Below are positions 7,803 through 16,807 of a stretch of 50,274 nucleotides of DNA, piece by piece (the stretch's first letter is position 1; every line of letters starts with the position of its first letter). The position numbers and the translations under genes were made by a program. The notes beneath the pieces are model-generated. The model saw only the letters and a list, made by a program, of their open reading frames with translations. It did no database searches and had not been told where the DNA came from. The stretch spans positions 1 through 50,274 of the forward strand of contig JANOQZ010000020.1 in assembly GCA_031415055.1 (NCBI GenBank). The letters are read 5' to 3'. The stretch comes from JANMOK01 sp031415055 (GTDB lineage: Bacteria; Pseudomonadota; Alphaproteobacteria; Rhodobacterales; Rhodobacteraceae).

Positions 7803-9001
7803 CTTAAGCTCGCGCAAAATTTCTGAATTCGCGTGCACGCGTCCGTTAGCACAGATTCCGATGCCGCATAGCTTACACGAAAATTTGGGCTCAATCCAAA
7901 CGCAGCGCCGTGGACGACCGCGACTCCGCTTTCACGCAGCAGCTCGGCACAGAAATCTTCGTCATTGCTGATTTTCATTCCAGCTTTGCTGATCTTGCCA
8001 ATGCAGTCTGAAATATCTGGGAATACGTAGAAAGCACCATCGGGGATCGGGCAATTGATGCCGACCGCAGCATTCAACATTTCAACGACCAAATCGCGTC
8101 GCATTTGAAATTGCTTGCACGACATGGCGATATAGTCTTGCAGACCATCCAGCGCTTCAACCGCCGCATATTGCGAGATCGAACACGGGTTGGTTGTGGT
8201 CTGACTTTGCACTTTTCGCATCGCGTCAATCAAAAACTTTGGCCCCCCGGCATAGCCGATCCGCCAGCCGGTCATTGCATAGGCTTTGGAAACGCCATTC
8301 ACCGTCAAGGTTCGATCATAAAGCGCCGGTTCGATTTGGGCGGGCGTGCAGAATTCGAACGGCGGAAAAGTGATATGCTCATACATATCGTCAGTCATTA
8401 TCCAGACTTGCGGATGGCGCAACAACACGTCGGTCAGGTCTTTCAATTCCTCACGCGAATAACCGGCACCGCTTGGATTCGAAGGCGAATTAAATATGAA
8501 CCATTTCGTTGCCGGGGTTATTGCCTGTTCCAATTGTTGGGGCGAAATCTTGAAATTTTGCGTCAAACTGGTTGGAATGATGACGGGCTGCCCACTGCAC
8601 ATCAGAACCATATCCGGATAACTGACCCAATATGGCGCGGGGATGATCACCTCGTCGCCGGGATTGAGCGAAGCCGCCAAAGCATTGAACAAAACCTGTT
8701 TGCCACCGGTAGAAACGGACACCTGCTCTGGCAGATATTTCAGGCTGTTTTCTCGCAAAAACTTGTCGCATATCGCGCGTTTGAGTTCAGGAATTCCGTC
8801 GGGAGCCGTGTACTTGGTTTTTCCAGCGTGAATGGCGGCAATAGCGGCGGCTTTGATATTGTCGGGCGTGTCAAAATCCGGCTCACCAGCGCTAAGGCCG
8901 ATCACGTCGCGGCCAGAAGCGGCCATTTCCCGCGCCAGAGTGGTGATGGCAATGGTCGGCGACGGCTTTATACGGGCCATTGCAAGAGACAGAAAACTCA
9001 T
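7799..9001 (-). CDS. aspC: Aspartate-type aminotransferase (PLP-dependent, class I)
   Basis: 400 aa. It transfers amino groups between aspartate (or a related acid) and 2-oxoglutarate with pyridoxal phosphate. Fold-type I signatures are visible: GLSAGEPDFDTP near the N-terminus, NSPSNPSG, the cofactor lysine in VSKAYAMTGWRIGY, and a late FRVSYAAS with the substrate-carboxylate arginine. The ATG at 9001, giving MSFLSLAMARI, has GGAG eight bases upstream and fits the family length; a 38-codon upstream extension lacks family resemblance. It is the first gene of a minus-strand operon and divergent from sdhE (46 bp apart). Alphaproteobacterial members sometimes also accept prephenate, which cannot be judged here. 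Confidence 0.9.
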   Translation of the reverse strand: MSFLSLAMARIKPSPTIAITTLAREMAASGRDVIGLSAGEPDFDTPDNIKAAAIAAIHAGKTKYTAPDGIPELKRAICDKFLRENSLKYLPEQVSVSTGGKQVLFNALAASLNPGDEVIIPAPYWVSYPDMVLMCSGQPVIIPTSLTQNFKISPQQLEQAITPATKWFIFNSPSNPSGAGYSREELKDLTDVLLRHPQVWIMTDDMYEHITFPPFEFCTPAQIEPALYDRTLTVNGVSKAYAMTGWRIGYAGGPKFLIDAMRKVQSQTTTNPCSISQYAAVEALDGLQDYIAMSCKQFQMRRDLVVEMLNAAVGINCPIPDGAFYVFPDISDCIGKISKAGMKISNDEDFCAELLRESGVAVVHGAAFGLSPNFRVSYAASESVLTDACTRIQKFCASLR

Positions 9002-9047
9002 ATCGGCTCCGATTTGCCTGCGCAGCGCCTGTGTTCTACGGTGTGCC

Positions 9048-9341
9048 ATGGCACCTATCAAGCAACCTTCAATTATTTCTGTCTCCGAAAGGCGGCTGCG
9101 TTTGCGGCGGCTCAAGACTCGCTGTTCGCGTCGAGGAACCCTTGAGGCGGATTTGCTGTTGGGTGGGTTTTTTTCTGGTGCCGAAAACGATTTGAGCGAC
9201 GCGGAAATTGCAGCATTCGAGTCCGTTCTGGATGAGAGCGATATCGAGATTTATCGCTGGATTGCCGGGCAAACTCCCGCGCCCAAAGCGTATTTGGCGC
9301 TGATCCATCGCATCCAAAGCGAATATTCTTTCAAAATTTAG
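9048..9341 (+). CDS. sdhE: Succinate dehydrogenase flavinylation factor SdhE
   Basis: 97 aa, a small cytoplasmic protein of the SdhE/SDHAF2 (DUF339) family that promotes covalent FAD attachment to SdhA. The family core is visible: a basic N-terminal stretch with RRGTLEADLLLG (in place of the usual RRGMKELD motif), then LSDAEIAAFESVLDESDIEIYRWI. The start ATG at 9048 is chosen because it gives family length; the frame opens much further upstream, but that part lies opposite aspC. The ribosome site is weak. The gene stands alone between the aspC operon and the ldtR-like gene. Confidence 0.85.
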   Translation: MAPIKQPSIISVSERRLRLRRLKTRCSRRGTLEADLLLGGFFSGAENDLSDAEIAAFESVLDESDIEIYRWIAGQTPAPKAYLALIHRIQSEYSFKI

Positions 9342-9419
9342 GCTTTTTCTTGCCGAAGCTTAACTAATTGTTTGAAACTTTAGCCAAAATTGGCGCTGAC
9401 CTATCGGTGGAGTCGGCAA

Positions 9420-9929
9420 ATGCCTATGCAAGAAAACGCTCGCAAACTCGTCGTGGAACCCATCGCCGATTCGGCTTTGCCGCCGTATCTGGAATTGCTG
9501 TCATTGGTGGAGCGGTTGCATCGGCTATTGCTGGATGTGGTCAAAGACGAATTCGAACGGCTAGGATTGTTGGACATCAATTCCGTTCAAGCGCTTCTGT
9601 TGTTCAACGTCGGAACCCACGAAGTCACGGCGGGTGAACTGAAGTCGCGCGGGTATTATCAGGGGTCCAATGTTTCCTATAACTTGAAAAAATTGGTCGA
9701 ATTTGGCTATATGAACCATCAACGCTGCGACATTGATCGCCGCGCGGTGCGTGTGCGGTTAACGGAAAAAGGCCGGAACATCCAAAATATCGTTGGTCAA
9801 CTTTTCGAACGGCATGCCTTGTCAATGGCCAACAAGAAATTGACGGGCGACTTTCGACTAGCGGACATCAATTCGGTTTTGCGCCGCATGGAACGCTACT
9901 GGACAGATGAGATTCGCTACATTTATTAA
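9420..9929 (+). CDS. MarR-family transcriptional regulator, LdtR-like
   Basis: 169 aa winged-helix regulator. The central part, INSVQALLLFNVGTHEVTAGELKSRGYYQGSNVSYNLKKL in several blocks, carries the recognition-helix region, and DRRAVRVRLTEKG forms the wing. The sequence resembles the alphaproteobacterial LdtR/RosR-type MarR proteins linked to L,D-transpeptidase and cell-envelope control (family knowledge). The ATG at 9420 is supported by GGAG eight bases upstream; an in-frame ATG lies two codons later. No target gene is adjacent. The next gene, a RodZ-like protein 246 bp downstream, is envelope-related, but a regulatory link is not shown. Confidence 0.8.
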   Translation: MPMQENARKLVVEPIADSALPPYLELLSLVERLHRLLLDVVKDEFERLGLLDINSVQALLLFNVGTHEVTAGELKSRGYYQGSNVSYNLKKLVEFGYMNHQRCDIDRRAVRVRLTEKGRNIQNIVGQLFERHALSMANKKLTGDFRLADINSVLRRMERYWTDEIRYIY

Positions 9930-10175
9930 GGAAAAACCAATCAAGATGTGCAGCGGCCCATAGCAGGTGCAACAGGTGCAAACCCGCGAAACATTCGGAT
10001 GTTTCGGATCGGGAGTGAAAATGTGACGAATATGGCTCTAACTATTTGTTTTTCAAACCTATGCACATTGCGGCTGAATCGTGCCATTATTTTAAGCCAT
10101 GAGATTTTTGGGTTGCGATTCGCGTTTGTGTAATGAAAAAGCAGGTCAGGCGAAAACAGGGATTGATTGATCTCA

Positions 10176-11453
10176 ATGGACCGGCGTCCTAAGAACGGAA
10201 CTTTGCAGAGTTACGACTCCTTTGAGGTTCGACTTGGCGATGAACTGCGCGGTGAACGTGCCACCTTGGGCAAGTCGCTGCTTGATGTTCAGCGCGACCT
10301 TAGAATCAAGGCCTCCTACATCGCCGCAATCGAAAATTGCGACACTTCGGTTTTCCAAAACAAGGGTTTCGTCGCGGGCTATGTAAGGTCTTACGCCCGG
10401 TATTTGAACCTTGATGCCGAGGTTGTATTTGAACGTTTCTGCCGCGAATCAGGCTTTGGCGGTGTTAACGCCGGTATGCATCCGACTGCAAAAAAGAATG
10501 CGAATTCCGCTGGCAAAATAAAAAAATCAAAACAGGTGCTCGAAAATACCCTCATTCATCCGGCCCTGCGCAACCGTTCGATCAAAGTCAGCCCTTTCGC
10601 CGGACTGTCATTGTCTGGCCTTGGCTCGATTGCGACGTTGCTTTTGCTGATTTGCGGGCTAAGTTTCGGCGCTTGGTCGGTGTTGCAAGATATTCAACGT
10701 GTGCAACTTGTTCCGGTCGACCAAACGCCCGGTGCCAGTGCAACCATGACAACACCAGACCAGCCCGCCTTAGATGTCGCCCAGCAGTCAAACGACGCGC
10801 TGCAACAAAGCGAGACGTCCGATTTGCTGTTCGCCCGCGTTTATCGGCCGCAAGAATTGGATGTGCCAGTATTGGACCACCGCGACGGGCCGATTGCCGG
10901 GATTGACCCAGATTCAAACGGCATTTTTAGCGGCATGCAAGTTTCAGAATCAACCGAAATTGCTTCACTGGTTGAACAGGCCATGTCCGAACAATCGCAG
11001 CCGCTCGATCCGCAATTGGTAGCCATTTCAAGCGTGCCGGTCGTTTCGGTCTTCGCCACCAGCCCGGCTTGGATTCGGGTGTATCTGGCCGATGGCTCGC
11101 GGGTGTTCGAAAAAATACTCGAAACCGGCGAGGCTTACGTTTTGCCCGCCGACATTCCTGCCGCACTGCTGCGCGCCGGAAATTCGGGTGCGGTCTATCT
11201 TAGCGTCGATAACGTTGCGTTTGGCCCCATCGGCGCCGGCACGTCGATTGCCAAAGAGATTTCGCTAGAAACGGCAGCGATCCAAACCAACTGGCCAATT
11301 GCAGCGGAACAAACTGAGTTTGGCCTTCAAGCAGTAGCTGCGGCGGTGTCGTTGGCGCAGAATATAGCACCGCCAGCAAATGGCGAATTGATACCTGTCG
11401 CTATCGTCGCTGATACTCAGCCCGATACAAACAGGGTGCCCAATGCCCAATAA
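10176..11453 (+). CDS. RodZ-like helix-turn-helix membrane protein with DUF4115 domain
   Basis: 425 aa. The N-terminal HTH_25 domain is near residues 20-90 (LGDELRGERATLGKSLLDVQ; YIAAIE; GFVAGYVRSYARYLNLD), a single transmembrane helix is at about 145-170, then comes a long Ala/Gln/Asp-rich linker, and a C-terminal DUF4115-type beta domain with SPAWIRVYLADGS near 295-370. This is the RodZ architecture: cytoplasmic HTH, one membrane pass, periplasmic domain. RodZ helps anchor MreB for rod shape. The ATG at 10176 is used; TTG at 10167, closer to AGGGA, is an alternative. It lies just before ispG, an order seen in other proteobacteria (rodZ-ispG), which supports the assignment. Confidence 0.8.
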   Translation: MDRRPKNGTLQSYDSFEVRLGDELRGERATLGKSLLDVQRDLRIKASYIAAIENCDTSVFQNKGFVAGYVRSYARYLNLDAEVVFERFCRESGFGGVNAGMHPTAKKNANSAGKIKKSKQVLENTLIHPALRNRSIKVSPFAGLSLSGLGSIATLLLLICGLSFGAWSVLQDIQRVQLVPVDQTPGASATMTTPDQPALDVAQQSNDALQQSETSDLLFARVYRPQELDVPVLDHRDGPIAGIDPDSNGIFSGMQVSESTEIASLVEQAMSEQSQPLDPQLVAISSVPVVSVFATSPAWIRVYLADGSRVFEKILETGEAYVLPADIPAALLRAGNSGAVYLSVDNVAFGPIGAGTSIAKEISLETAAIQTNWPIAAEQTEFGLQAVAAAVSLAQNIAPPANGELIPVAIVADTQPDTNRVPNAQ

Positions 11454-11539
11454 AGCGGCACGCTGTGATATGCCGCAGGTGACAAGCTGGTAGTTCGGCA
11501 TTATTTCGTGCGACGACCTTTATTTTCGGCGGCGAACAA

Positions 11540-12673
11540 ATGTCGATGAATCCAATCAGACCCTGGCGCAACATCGCCCGACGAAAAAGTCGGCAAATCA
11601 ACGTTGGCCGGGTCTTGGTCGGTGGCGACGCGCCAATCTCCGTCCAGACCATGACCAACACAATCACGTCGGACGTTAAAGCGACTGTCGAGCAAATCCG
11701 CCAATGTGCCGAAGCCGGAGCCGACATTGTACGCGTGTCTTGCCCTGACGAAGCTTCGACAGCAGCGCTGGCCAGCATCGTCAAAGCCAGCCCGGTGCCC
11801 ATCGTCGCCGACATCCACTTCCACTACAAACGGGCCATCGAAGCCGCAAAGGCAGGGGCTGCCTGTTTGCGGATCAATCCGGGCAATATCGGTTCTGCGG
11901 CCCGCGTCCGGGAAGTTATCTCTGCCGCCCGCGACCACGGCTGTTCGATGCGAATCGGAGTCAACGCGGGGTCGCTTGAACGCCATCTGCTGGAGAAATA
12001 CGGTGAACCTTGCCCCGATGCGATGGTTGAAAGCGGGCTTGAGCACATGCGATTGCTGCAAGACAATGACTTTTTCAACTTCAAGATTTCTGTGAAAGCC
12101 TCCGACATATTCATGGCCGCAGCTGCTTACCAGTTGTTGGCCGATGCCACCGATGCGCCAATCCATCTGGGCATAACCGAAGCAGGTGGCCTGACGTCGG
12201 GCACAGTCAAATCCTCGATCGGCATGGGAAACCTGCTTTGGATGGGGATTGGCGATACGATTCGCGTGTCGCTTTCCGCCGATCCCGTGGAAGAAGTCAA
12301 AGTTGGCTTTGAAATGCTCAAATCGCTTGGTTTGCGCCATCGCGGTGTGACCATAATTTCCTGCCCCTCCTGCGCTCGACAGGGTTTTGACGTGATCAAG
12401 ACCGTTGCCGCCTTGGAGCAAAGGCTGGCGCATGTGCAGACACCGCTGTCTTTGTCGATCATTGGCTGTGTGGTGAATGGCCCCGGCGAAGCATTGATGA
12501 CCGATATTGGCTTTACGGGTGGCGGGGCGGGTGCAGGTATGGTTTACCTTGCCGGCAAGCAGGACCACAAACTCGACAATTCCAAAATGATCGATCACAT
12601 CGTAGAACTGGTTGAAAGCAAGGCCCGCGACTTAGAGGCCGAACAGGAGGCAGCCCAAAGGGCCGCGCAGTAA
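11540..12673 (+). CDS. ispG: 4-hydroxy-3-methylbut-2-en-1-yl diphosphate synthase
   Basis: 377 aa. IspG (GcpE) reduces MEcPP to HMBPP in the methylerythritol phosphate pathway of isoprenoid synthesis, using a [4Fe-4S] cluster. Family sequence is clear throughout: VGGDAPISVQTMTNT, VADIHFHYKRA, CLRINPGNIG, LGITEAGG. The cluster ligands appear as SCPSC, then IGCVVNGPGEA, supplying three cysteines and the glutamate. Length matches the short bacterial form. It follows the rodZ-like gene by 86 bp and precedes the DUF1499 gene by 4 bp. Confidence 0.96.
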   Translation: MSMNPIRPWRNIARRKSRQINVGRVLVGGDAPISVQTMTNTITSDVKATVEQIRQCAEAGADIVRVSCPDEASTAALASIVKASPVPIVADIHFHYKRAIEAAKAGAACLRINPGNIGSAARVREVISAARDHGCSMRIGVNAGSLERHLLEKYGEPCPDAMVESGLEHMRLLQDNDFFNFKISVKASDIFMAAAAYQLLADATDAPIHLGITEAGGLTSGTVKSSIGMGNLLWMGIGDTIRVSLSADPVEEVKVGFEMLKSLGLRHRGVTIISCPSCARQGFDVIKTVAALEQRLAHVQTPLSLSIIGCVVNGPGEALMTDIGFTGGGAGAGMVYLAGKQDHKLDNSKMIDHIVELVESKARDLEAEQEAAQRAAQ

Positions 12674-12677
12674 ATCC

Positions 12678-13169
12678 ATGAAAACGGTAGCGTCACTTCT
12701 TATCTTGCTGATCATCGGCGGTGTCGGTCTTACGGTGTATAAAATTCGCACCGCCACGCACGACGCGGCGGTCTGGCACGTCGACCCGTTGACGGCCGAA
12801 GCCGCGTTGACGCCGAACCATTTTCGTCTGGCACCCGATGCTTTGACTGAGCAAGAAGTCGATATGGAATCACCAGTCCTGACCGGTGACATCAAAGAAA
12901 TTGCCCAAGCCTTTGATGCCTTTGCCTTAACGCAAAAGGAAACGATCAAAATCGCCGGTTCGGTTGATGAGCTGTCCATGACTTATGTTCAGCGAACGCC
13001 GCGACTTAAAATACCCGACTATATTTCGGTGAAATTCATTCCCTTGGAAACGCCCGAAAAGGTTGCCGTGGCAATTTTTTCGCGCTCGCGTTATGGCAAC
13101 GGCGATATGGGTGTCAACGAAGCCCGGGTAAAAGTTTGGATCAAATCGCTCGATGCCTTCATCGAGTGA
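12678..13169 (+). CDS. DUF1499 family protein
   Basis: 163 aa with an N-terminal hydrophobic segment (residues 4-20) that is a signal anchor or signal peptide. The C-terminal half, with SVKFIPLE, VAIFSRSRYGNGDMGVNEARVKVW, matches the DUF1499 pattern. The function of the family is unknown. It starts 4 bp after ispG, so it probably shares that transcript, and 44 bp separate it from prfA. Confidence 0.75.
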   Translation: MKTVASLLILLIIGGVGLTVYKIRTATHDAAVWHVDPLTAEAALTPNHFRLAPDALTEQEVDMESPVLTGDIKEIAQAFDAFALTQKETIKIAGSVDELSMTYVQRTPRLKIPDYISVKFIPLETPEKVAVAIFSRSRYGNGDMGVNEARVKVWIKSLDAFIE

Positions 13170-13213
13170 ATGGCTGCGCTGAGCCGATCCAAGCCAAAAT
13201 CTAGGAAAGTTCG

Positions 13214-14269
13214 ATGATTGCCGCCGAGCAGCTCGACAAAATTATCCAGCGCCACGCCTTCCTTGAAGCCAAGCTTGCAACAAAACTGGCCACCGAAGAA
13301 CTGGTCCGGTTGAGCCGCGAATATTCCGAACTGGGGCAAGTTGTCAGTCAGGTCGAGACCTATCAGAAGTTGTTGCGCGACATCGAAACAACGCGCGATT
13401 TGTTGAACGACGACGACTATACGACTTTGGCACAAGTTGAATTGCAACGATTGGAACAAGAATTGCCAATCGTTGAAGCCACCCTGCAGCGAGCGTTTCT
13501 GCCGAAGGATGAAAACGATTCCAAACCGGTGATTTTGGAAATACGTGCTGGAACTGGCGGTGAAGAGGCAGCGCTTTTCGTGGCGGATTTGTTTCGGATG
13601 TATACGCGTTTTGCCGAAACACGCGGCTGGGCGCTGCAAAAAATCGACGAATCGCCGACCGAGCTTGGCGGTTACCGCGAAGTTATTGCCGCCATTCGCG
13701 GCAAGGATGTTTTTGGCCATTTGAAATTTGAATCCGGCGTGCACCGGGTGCAGCGGGTGCCCGATACCGAGGCGAGCGGGCGGATTCACACGTCAGCAGC
13801 CACCGTGGCGGTACTGCCGGAAGCCGAAGAAGTGGACATCACCATCCCCGCGAGCGACATTCGGATTGATACGATGCGGGCTTCTGGTGCCGGCGGGCAG
13901 CACGTCAACACCACCGACAGCGCGGTGCGCATTACTCATTTGCCGACCGGGATTGTGGTAACCAGTTCGGAAAAATCGCAGCATCAAAACCGCGCCCAAG
14001 CCATGCAGGTGCTGCGAACCCGGCTGTTTGATATGCACCAGCAAAAAGCCGATGCCGCTCGTGCTGCCGATAGAAAGGGTCAAGTCGGCTCTGGTGATCG
14101 ATCCGAGCGCATCCGCACCTATAATTTTCCGCAAGGCCGGGTTACCGATCACCGGATCAATCTGACGCTGTATCGACTGGACGCGGTGATACAGGGCGAT
14201 ATTGGCGAAATTATCGATGGTCTGCGGGCAGCAAGCGAAGCAGATCGTTTGGCGGCGTTGCAGCCTTGA
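13214..14269 (+). CDS. prfA: Peptide chain release factor 1
   Basis: 351 aa class I release factor that reads UAA and UAG in the ribosomal A site and triggers peptidyl-tRNA hydrolysis. The GGQ catalytic motif lies in GAGGQHVNTTDSAVR. The codon-recognition tripeptide position reads PDT in RVPDTEASGRIHTSA, an accepted P-x-T form for RF1 (RF2 would have SPF). The C-terminal RIRTYNFPQGRVTDHRI is diagnostic. The start ATG at 13214 has AGGAA upstream. Its stop overlaps the TTG start of prmC, whose product methylates the GGQ glutamine, so factor and modifier are translationally coupled. Confidence 0.97.
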   Translation: MIAAEQLDKIIQRHAFLEAKLATKLATEELVRLSREYSELGQVVSQVETYQKLLRDIETTRDLLNDDDYTTLAQVELQRLEQELPIVEATLQRAFLPKDENDSKPVILEIRAGTGGEEAALFVADLFRMYTRFAETRGWALQKIDESPTELGGYREVIAAIRGKDVFGHLKFESGVHRVQRVPDTEASGRIHTSAATVAVLPEAEEVDITIPASDIRIDTMRASGAGGQHVNTTDSAVRITHLPTGIVVTSSEKSQHQNRAQAMQVLRTRLFDMHQQKADAARAADRKGQVGSGDRSERIRTYNFPQGRVTDHRINLTLYRLDAVIQGDIGEIIDGLRAASEADRLAALQP

Positions 14270-15093
14270 ACATTGCCGAGATACTGGAGGTCAGCACGAG
14301 AAGACTGCGCGGGGCGGGGATCGTTTCGGCAAAATCCGACGCGCGGCGCATCTTGAATTTTGTGCTGGGTGCCGAAAATCATGACCCATTGGCCCGCCTT
14401 GGCGATGACCAGGTTGCGACTTTTGACAAACTTATCGACCAACGCCAAGCGTTCCGGCCCGTTTCGCAGATAGTCGGATATCGCGATTTCTGGAAGCACC
14501 GCTTCAAAATCACCGCCGATGTTCTTGACCCACGGCCTGATTCCGAAACACTGGTCGAAATTGCGTTGGTGGGGCTTCAGCCCATGACTTTGCTCGACCT
14601 TGGCACCGGCAGCGGCATCTTGGCGATTTGCCTGTTGGCGGAATGGCCAACGGCCATCGGCATTGCGACGGATCTTAGCCAAGCCGCACTGGCCATCGCC
14701 AACGAAAATGCTCGTGGCGTGGGCGTTGCAGATCGCCTTAGGTTTCAATGCTCGGATTGGTTTGCAGGTATCGGGGAAACATTTGACCTGATCGTTTCCA
14801 ATCCGCCGTATATCGCCGAATCCGAAATGAACGAGCTTTCTGCCGATGTTCGACTTTGGGAACCACTATCGGCCCTAAGCCCCGGCGGTGATGGTCTGAA
14901 CGCCTATCGCATCATTGCGGCTGGCCTTTCGCATCACCTCAATCCCGGTGGCCGTGCCCTGTTTGAAATCGGGCATCGACAAGCCGACGCAGTTTGCCAG
15001 ATTTTGCGCGACCTGGATTTGGGCATCGTGCGGCTGCATCGTGATATCAATGGTCTGCCGCGCGTTGTCGAATTGGACACAAGTCTTGTGTAA
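14266..15093 (+). CDS. prmC: Release factor glutamine methyltransferase PrmC
   Basis: 275 aa SAM-dependent enzyme that methylates the glutamine of the GGQ motif of release factors. The SAM-binding motif LLDLGTGSGILAI and the catalytic NPPY (SNPPYIAESE) are present, and the N-terminal helical domain covers residues 1-75. The start is TTG at 14266, overlapping the prfA stop as TTGA; this is the only start that keeps the N-terminal MNIAEILEVS region. Confidence 0.95.
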   Translation: MNIAEILEVSTRRLRGAGIVSAKSDARRILNFVLGAENHDPLARLGDDQVATFDKLIDQRQAFRPVSQIVGYRDFWKHRFKITADVLDPRPDSETLVEIALVGLQPMTLLDLGTGSGILAICLLAEWPTAIGIATDLSQAALAIANENARGVGVADRLRFQCSDWFAGIGETFDLIVSNPPYIAESEMNELSADVRLWEPLSALSPGGDGLNAYRIIAAGLSHHLNPGGRALFEIGHRQADAVCQILRDLDLGIVRLHRDINGLPRVVELDTSLV

Positions 15094-15314
15094 ATCTGCC
15101 GCAAATGCCGTAATTCACCAGCGCGTTTCCAATTCGCTCTTGTCATTTGGGCGTAGATCGTCATAACATTCAACCACTGTGGGGAGAGCCGAATTATTCG
15201 CACTCCCTTGGCAACAGTCGCCAACCAATCATCGGGACCTGACGCCACAAAGGGCGTCAGATACCTTAGGCGCCAGACCCGAACCGCCCGAAAAATGGCA
15301 GAAAACCGGATATA

Positions 15315-15959
15315 ATGAGACCTCAAAACAAATCGCGTTCCAGAAACAAGAACAACGGCAACAATAACAACAATAACAACAACAACAATAATCGCCGCCA
15401 TATGGGCAATATCGTCAATCGGGTGTTTGATTCGGCGGGACCAGAGGGCAAAGTGCGCGGCACGCCACAACAAATCATCGAGAAATATCAAAGCCTTGCC
15501 CGCGACGCCCAGCTTTCAAATGATCGGGTGGCGGCGGAAAATTTTTCGCAGCATTCCGAACATTATTCGCGCATGTTGGGCGAGGCGCTTAGCCAACAGG
15601 CCGAAATGCGTCAATCCAACGAGGGGCAGGGCAACGACCGCCAATCGAGCGGCGATGCAGATGAATCGGCGGAAGCCAATGGTTCCCCGTATCCGCAGCA
15701 ACAGCCTTATGTCGCGCCACACAGCAGCAATGACTCCTATGAAAGTCAGCCGCAGCCCAGTTTTGAAACCGAACAGCCGCAACCGGCGATGGCAGCGTTT
15801 GTAGGCTCCGACGAAGCTGACACCAGCGGATTGGTGACAACGCCGGAAAACCCGCAACCTTCACGCGGTCGGTCACGCAGCGGGGCAAATCGACAAAAGC
15901 AACCGGTTCAGTCTGCGCCGGTGGAACCGTCCAACCCCGAGAGCGTGTCCAACGAATAA
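15315..15959 (+). CDS. DUF4167 domain protein with polyasparagine tract
   Basis: 214 aa. The N-terminus is basic and Asn-rich (11 consecutive Asn codons at 15360-15392), followed by the DUF4167 core RVFDSAGPEGKVRGTPQQI near residues 36-55 and EKYQSLARDAQLSNDRVAAENF. The rest is low-complexity, rich in Gln, Ser, Pro and Glu, and probably disordered. DUF4167 is an alphaproteobacterial family of unknown function; the basic N-terminus hints at nucleic-acid binding (inference). The last 52 bp overlap the 3' end of rsmA on the other strand. Confidence 0.85.
   Translation: MRPQNKSRSRNKNNGNNNNNNNNNNNRRHMGNIVNRVFDSAGPEGKVRGTPQQIIEKYQSLARDAQLSNDRVAAENFSQHSEHYSRMLGEALSQQAEMRQSNEGQGNDRQSSGDADESAEANGSPYPQQQPYVAPHSSNDSYESQPQPSFETEQPQPAMAAFVGSDEADTSGLVTTPENPQPSRGRSRSGANRQKQPVQSAPVEPSNPESVSNE
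15360..15392 (+). repeat. AAC/AAT trinucleotide tract encoding eleven asparagines
   Basis: Eleven consecutive AAC or AAT codons inside the DUF4167 gene. Because the unit is three bases, strand slippage would change the Asn run without shifting the frame. Confidence 0.8.
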
Positions 15960-16807
15960 TCGTTCGCTTCGGACAACAATTCGGCCAATCGACAAAAGCG
16001 TTCAAGATCTATCTGTTCCGCCCGGTCGGTCGGCTTGATGCCGCTTGCTATCAGCATTGATTCAATGTTCGGGCTGATGCTTCGCAAGCTGGAACGCAAC
16101 ATTTTGCGCCTTTGCCCAAAAGCTTGGCGCACGACATTTTCAAGAATATGCGCATCAGCCGCAAAGCGCGGACTTTCCAACCGTTCAAAATGCACAACCG
16201 CCGAGGTAACTTTTGGGGCAGGGGTAAAGGCCTCCGGCGGTATTTCAAACATGATACGGGCGTTGCAACGCCAATTCACTAGCAGGGCGAGGCGTCCATA
16301 GGCTTTGGACCCCGGCTTTGCCACGATCCGCTGTGCCACTTCGCGCTGAAACATTAGCGTCATGCTTTGCCAAAACGGCGGCCATATCGGTGGGCTCAGC
16401 CATTTTACCAACAGTTCGGTGCCAATATTATAGGGTAGATTGGCGACGATCCTGACCGGCGCGTTCAGAAACTCACCCACATCCGCCGTCAAGGCATCAC
16501 CCGCCACAACGTGCAATCTGCCGGGGTAATGTGCTGCGACTTGTTGCAAGGCGGGCAAGCAACGCTCGTCGCGCTCCAGTGCGACGACGTTTCGCGCACC
16601 CTCCGCCAACAAAGCCCGCGTTAGGCCACCGGGTCCGGGGCCAATTTCCAAAACATCGCAGTGTTTCAGCGCACCTGCAGCGCGGGCGATCTTGCCGGTC
16701 AGATTCAAGTCGAGCAAGAAATTCTGCCCCAGCGACTTTTTGGCATCCAACCCATGTTCGGCAATGACCTGTCTTAAGGGGGGCAGTCCGTCGAAAGCCA
16801 AGGTCAT
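15908..16807 (-). CDS. rsmA: 16S rRNA (adenine1518-N6/adenine1519-N6) dimethyltransferase
   Basis: 299 aa. RsmA (KsgA) dimethylates two adjacent adenines near the 3' end of 16S rRNA during small-subunit maturation. Seen: SLGQNFLLD near the N-terminus, VLEIGPGPGGLTRALL for SAM binding, and the catalytic NLPYNIGT motif, followed by VQRE-like FQREVAQRI. The C-terminal helical domain is present. The ATG at 16807 overlaps the pdxA stop (ATGA). It is the last gene of the lptF-to-rsmA operon, and its final 52 bp run into the 3' end of the convergent DUF4167 gene. Confidence 0.96.
   Translation of the reverse strand: MTLAFDGLPPLRQVIAEHGLDAKKSLGQNFLLDLNLTGKIARAAGALKHCDVLEIGPGPGGLTRALLAEGARNVVALERDERCLPALQQVAAHYPGRLHVVAGDALTADVGEFLNAPVRIVANLPYNIGTELLVKWLSPPIWPPFWQSMTLMFQREVAQRIVAKPGSKAYGRLALLVNWRCNARIMFEIPPEAFTPAPKVTSAVVHFERLESPRFAADAHILENVVRQAFGQRRKMLRSSLRSISPNIESMLIASGIKPTDRAEQIDLERFCRLAELLSEANDYSLDTLSGLDGSTGAD

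Noticed and set aside
8105..9145. 346-codon plus-strand frame opposite aspC
   Set aside because: Shadow of the aminotransferase; low-complexity, arginine-rich translation without family features.
11501..12598. 365-codon minus-strand frame opposite ispG
   Set aside because: Antisense shadow of a conserved enzyme; no ribosome site or domain.
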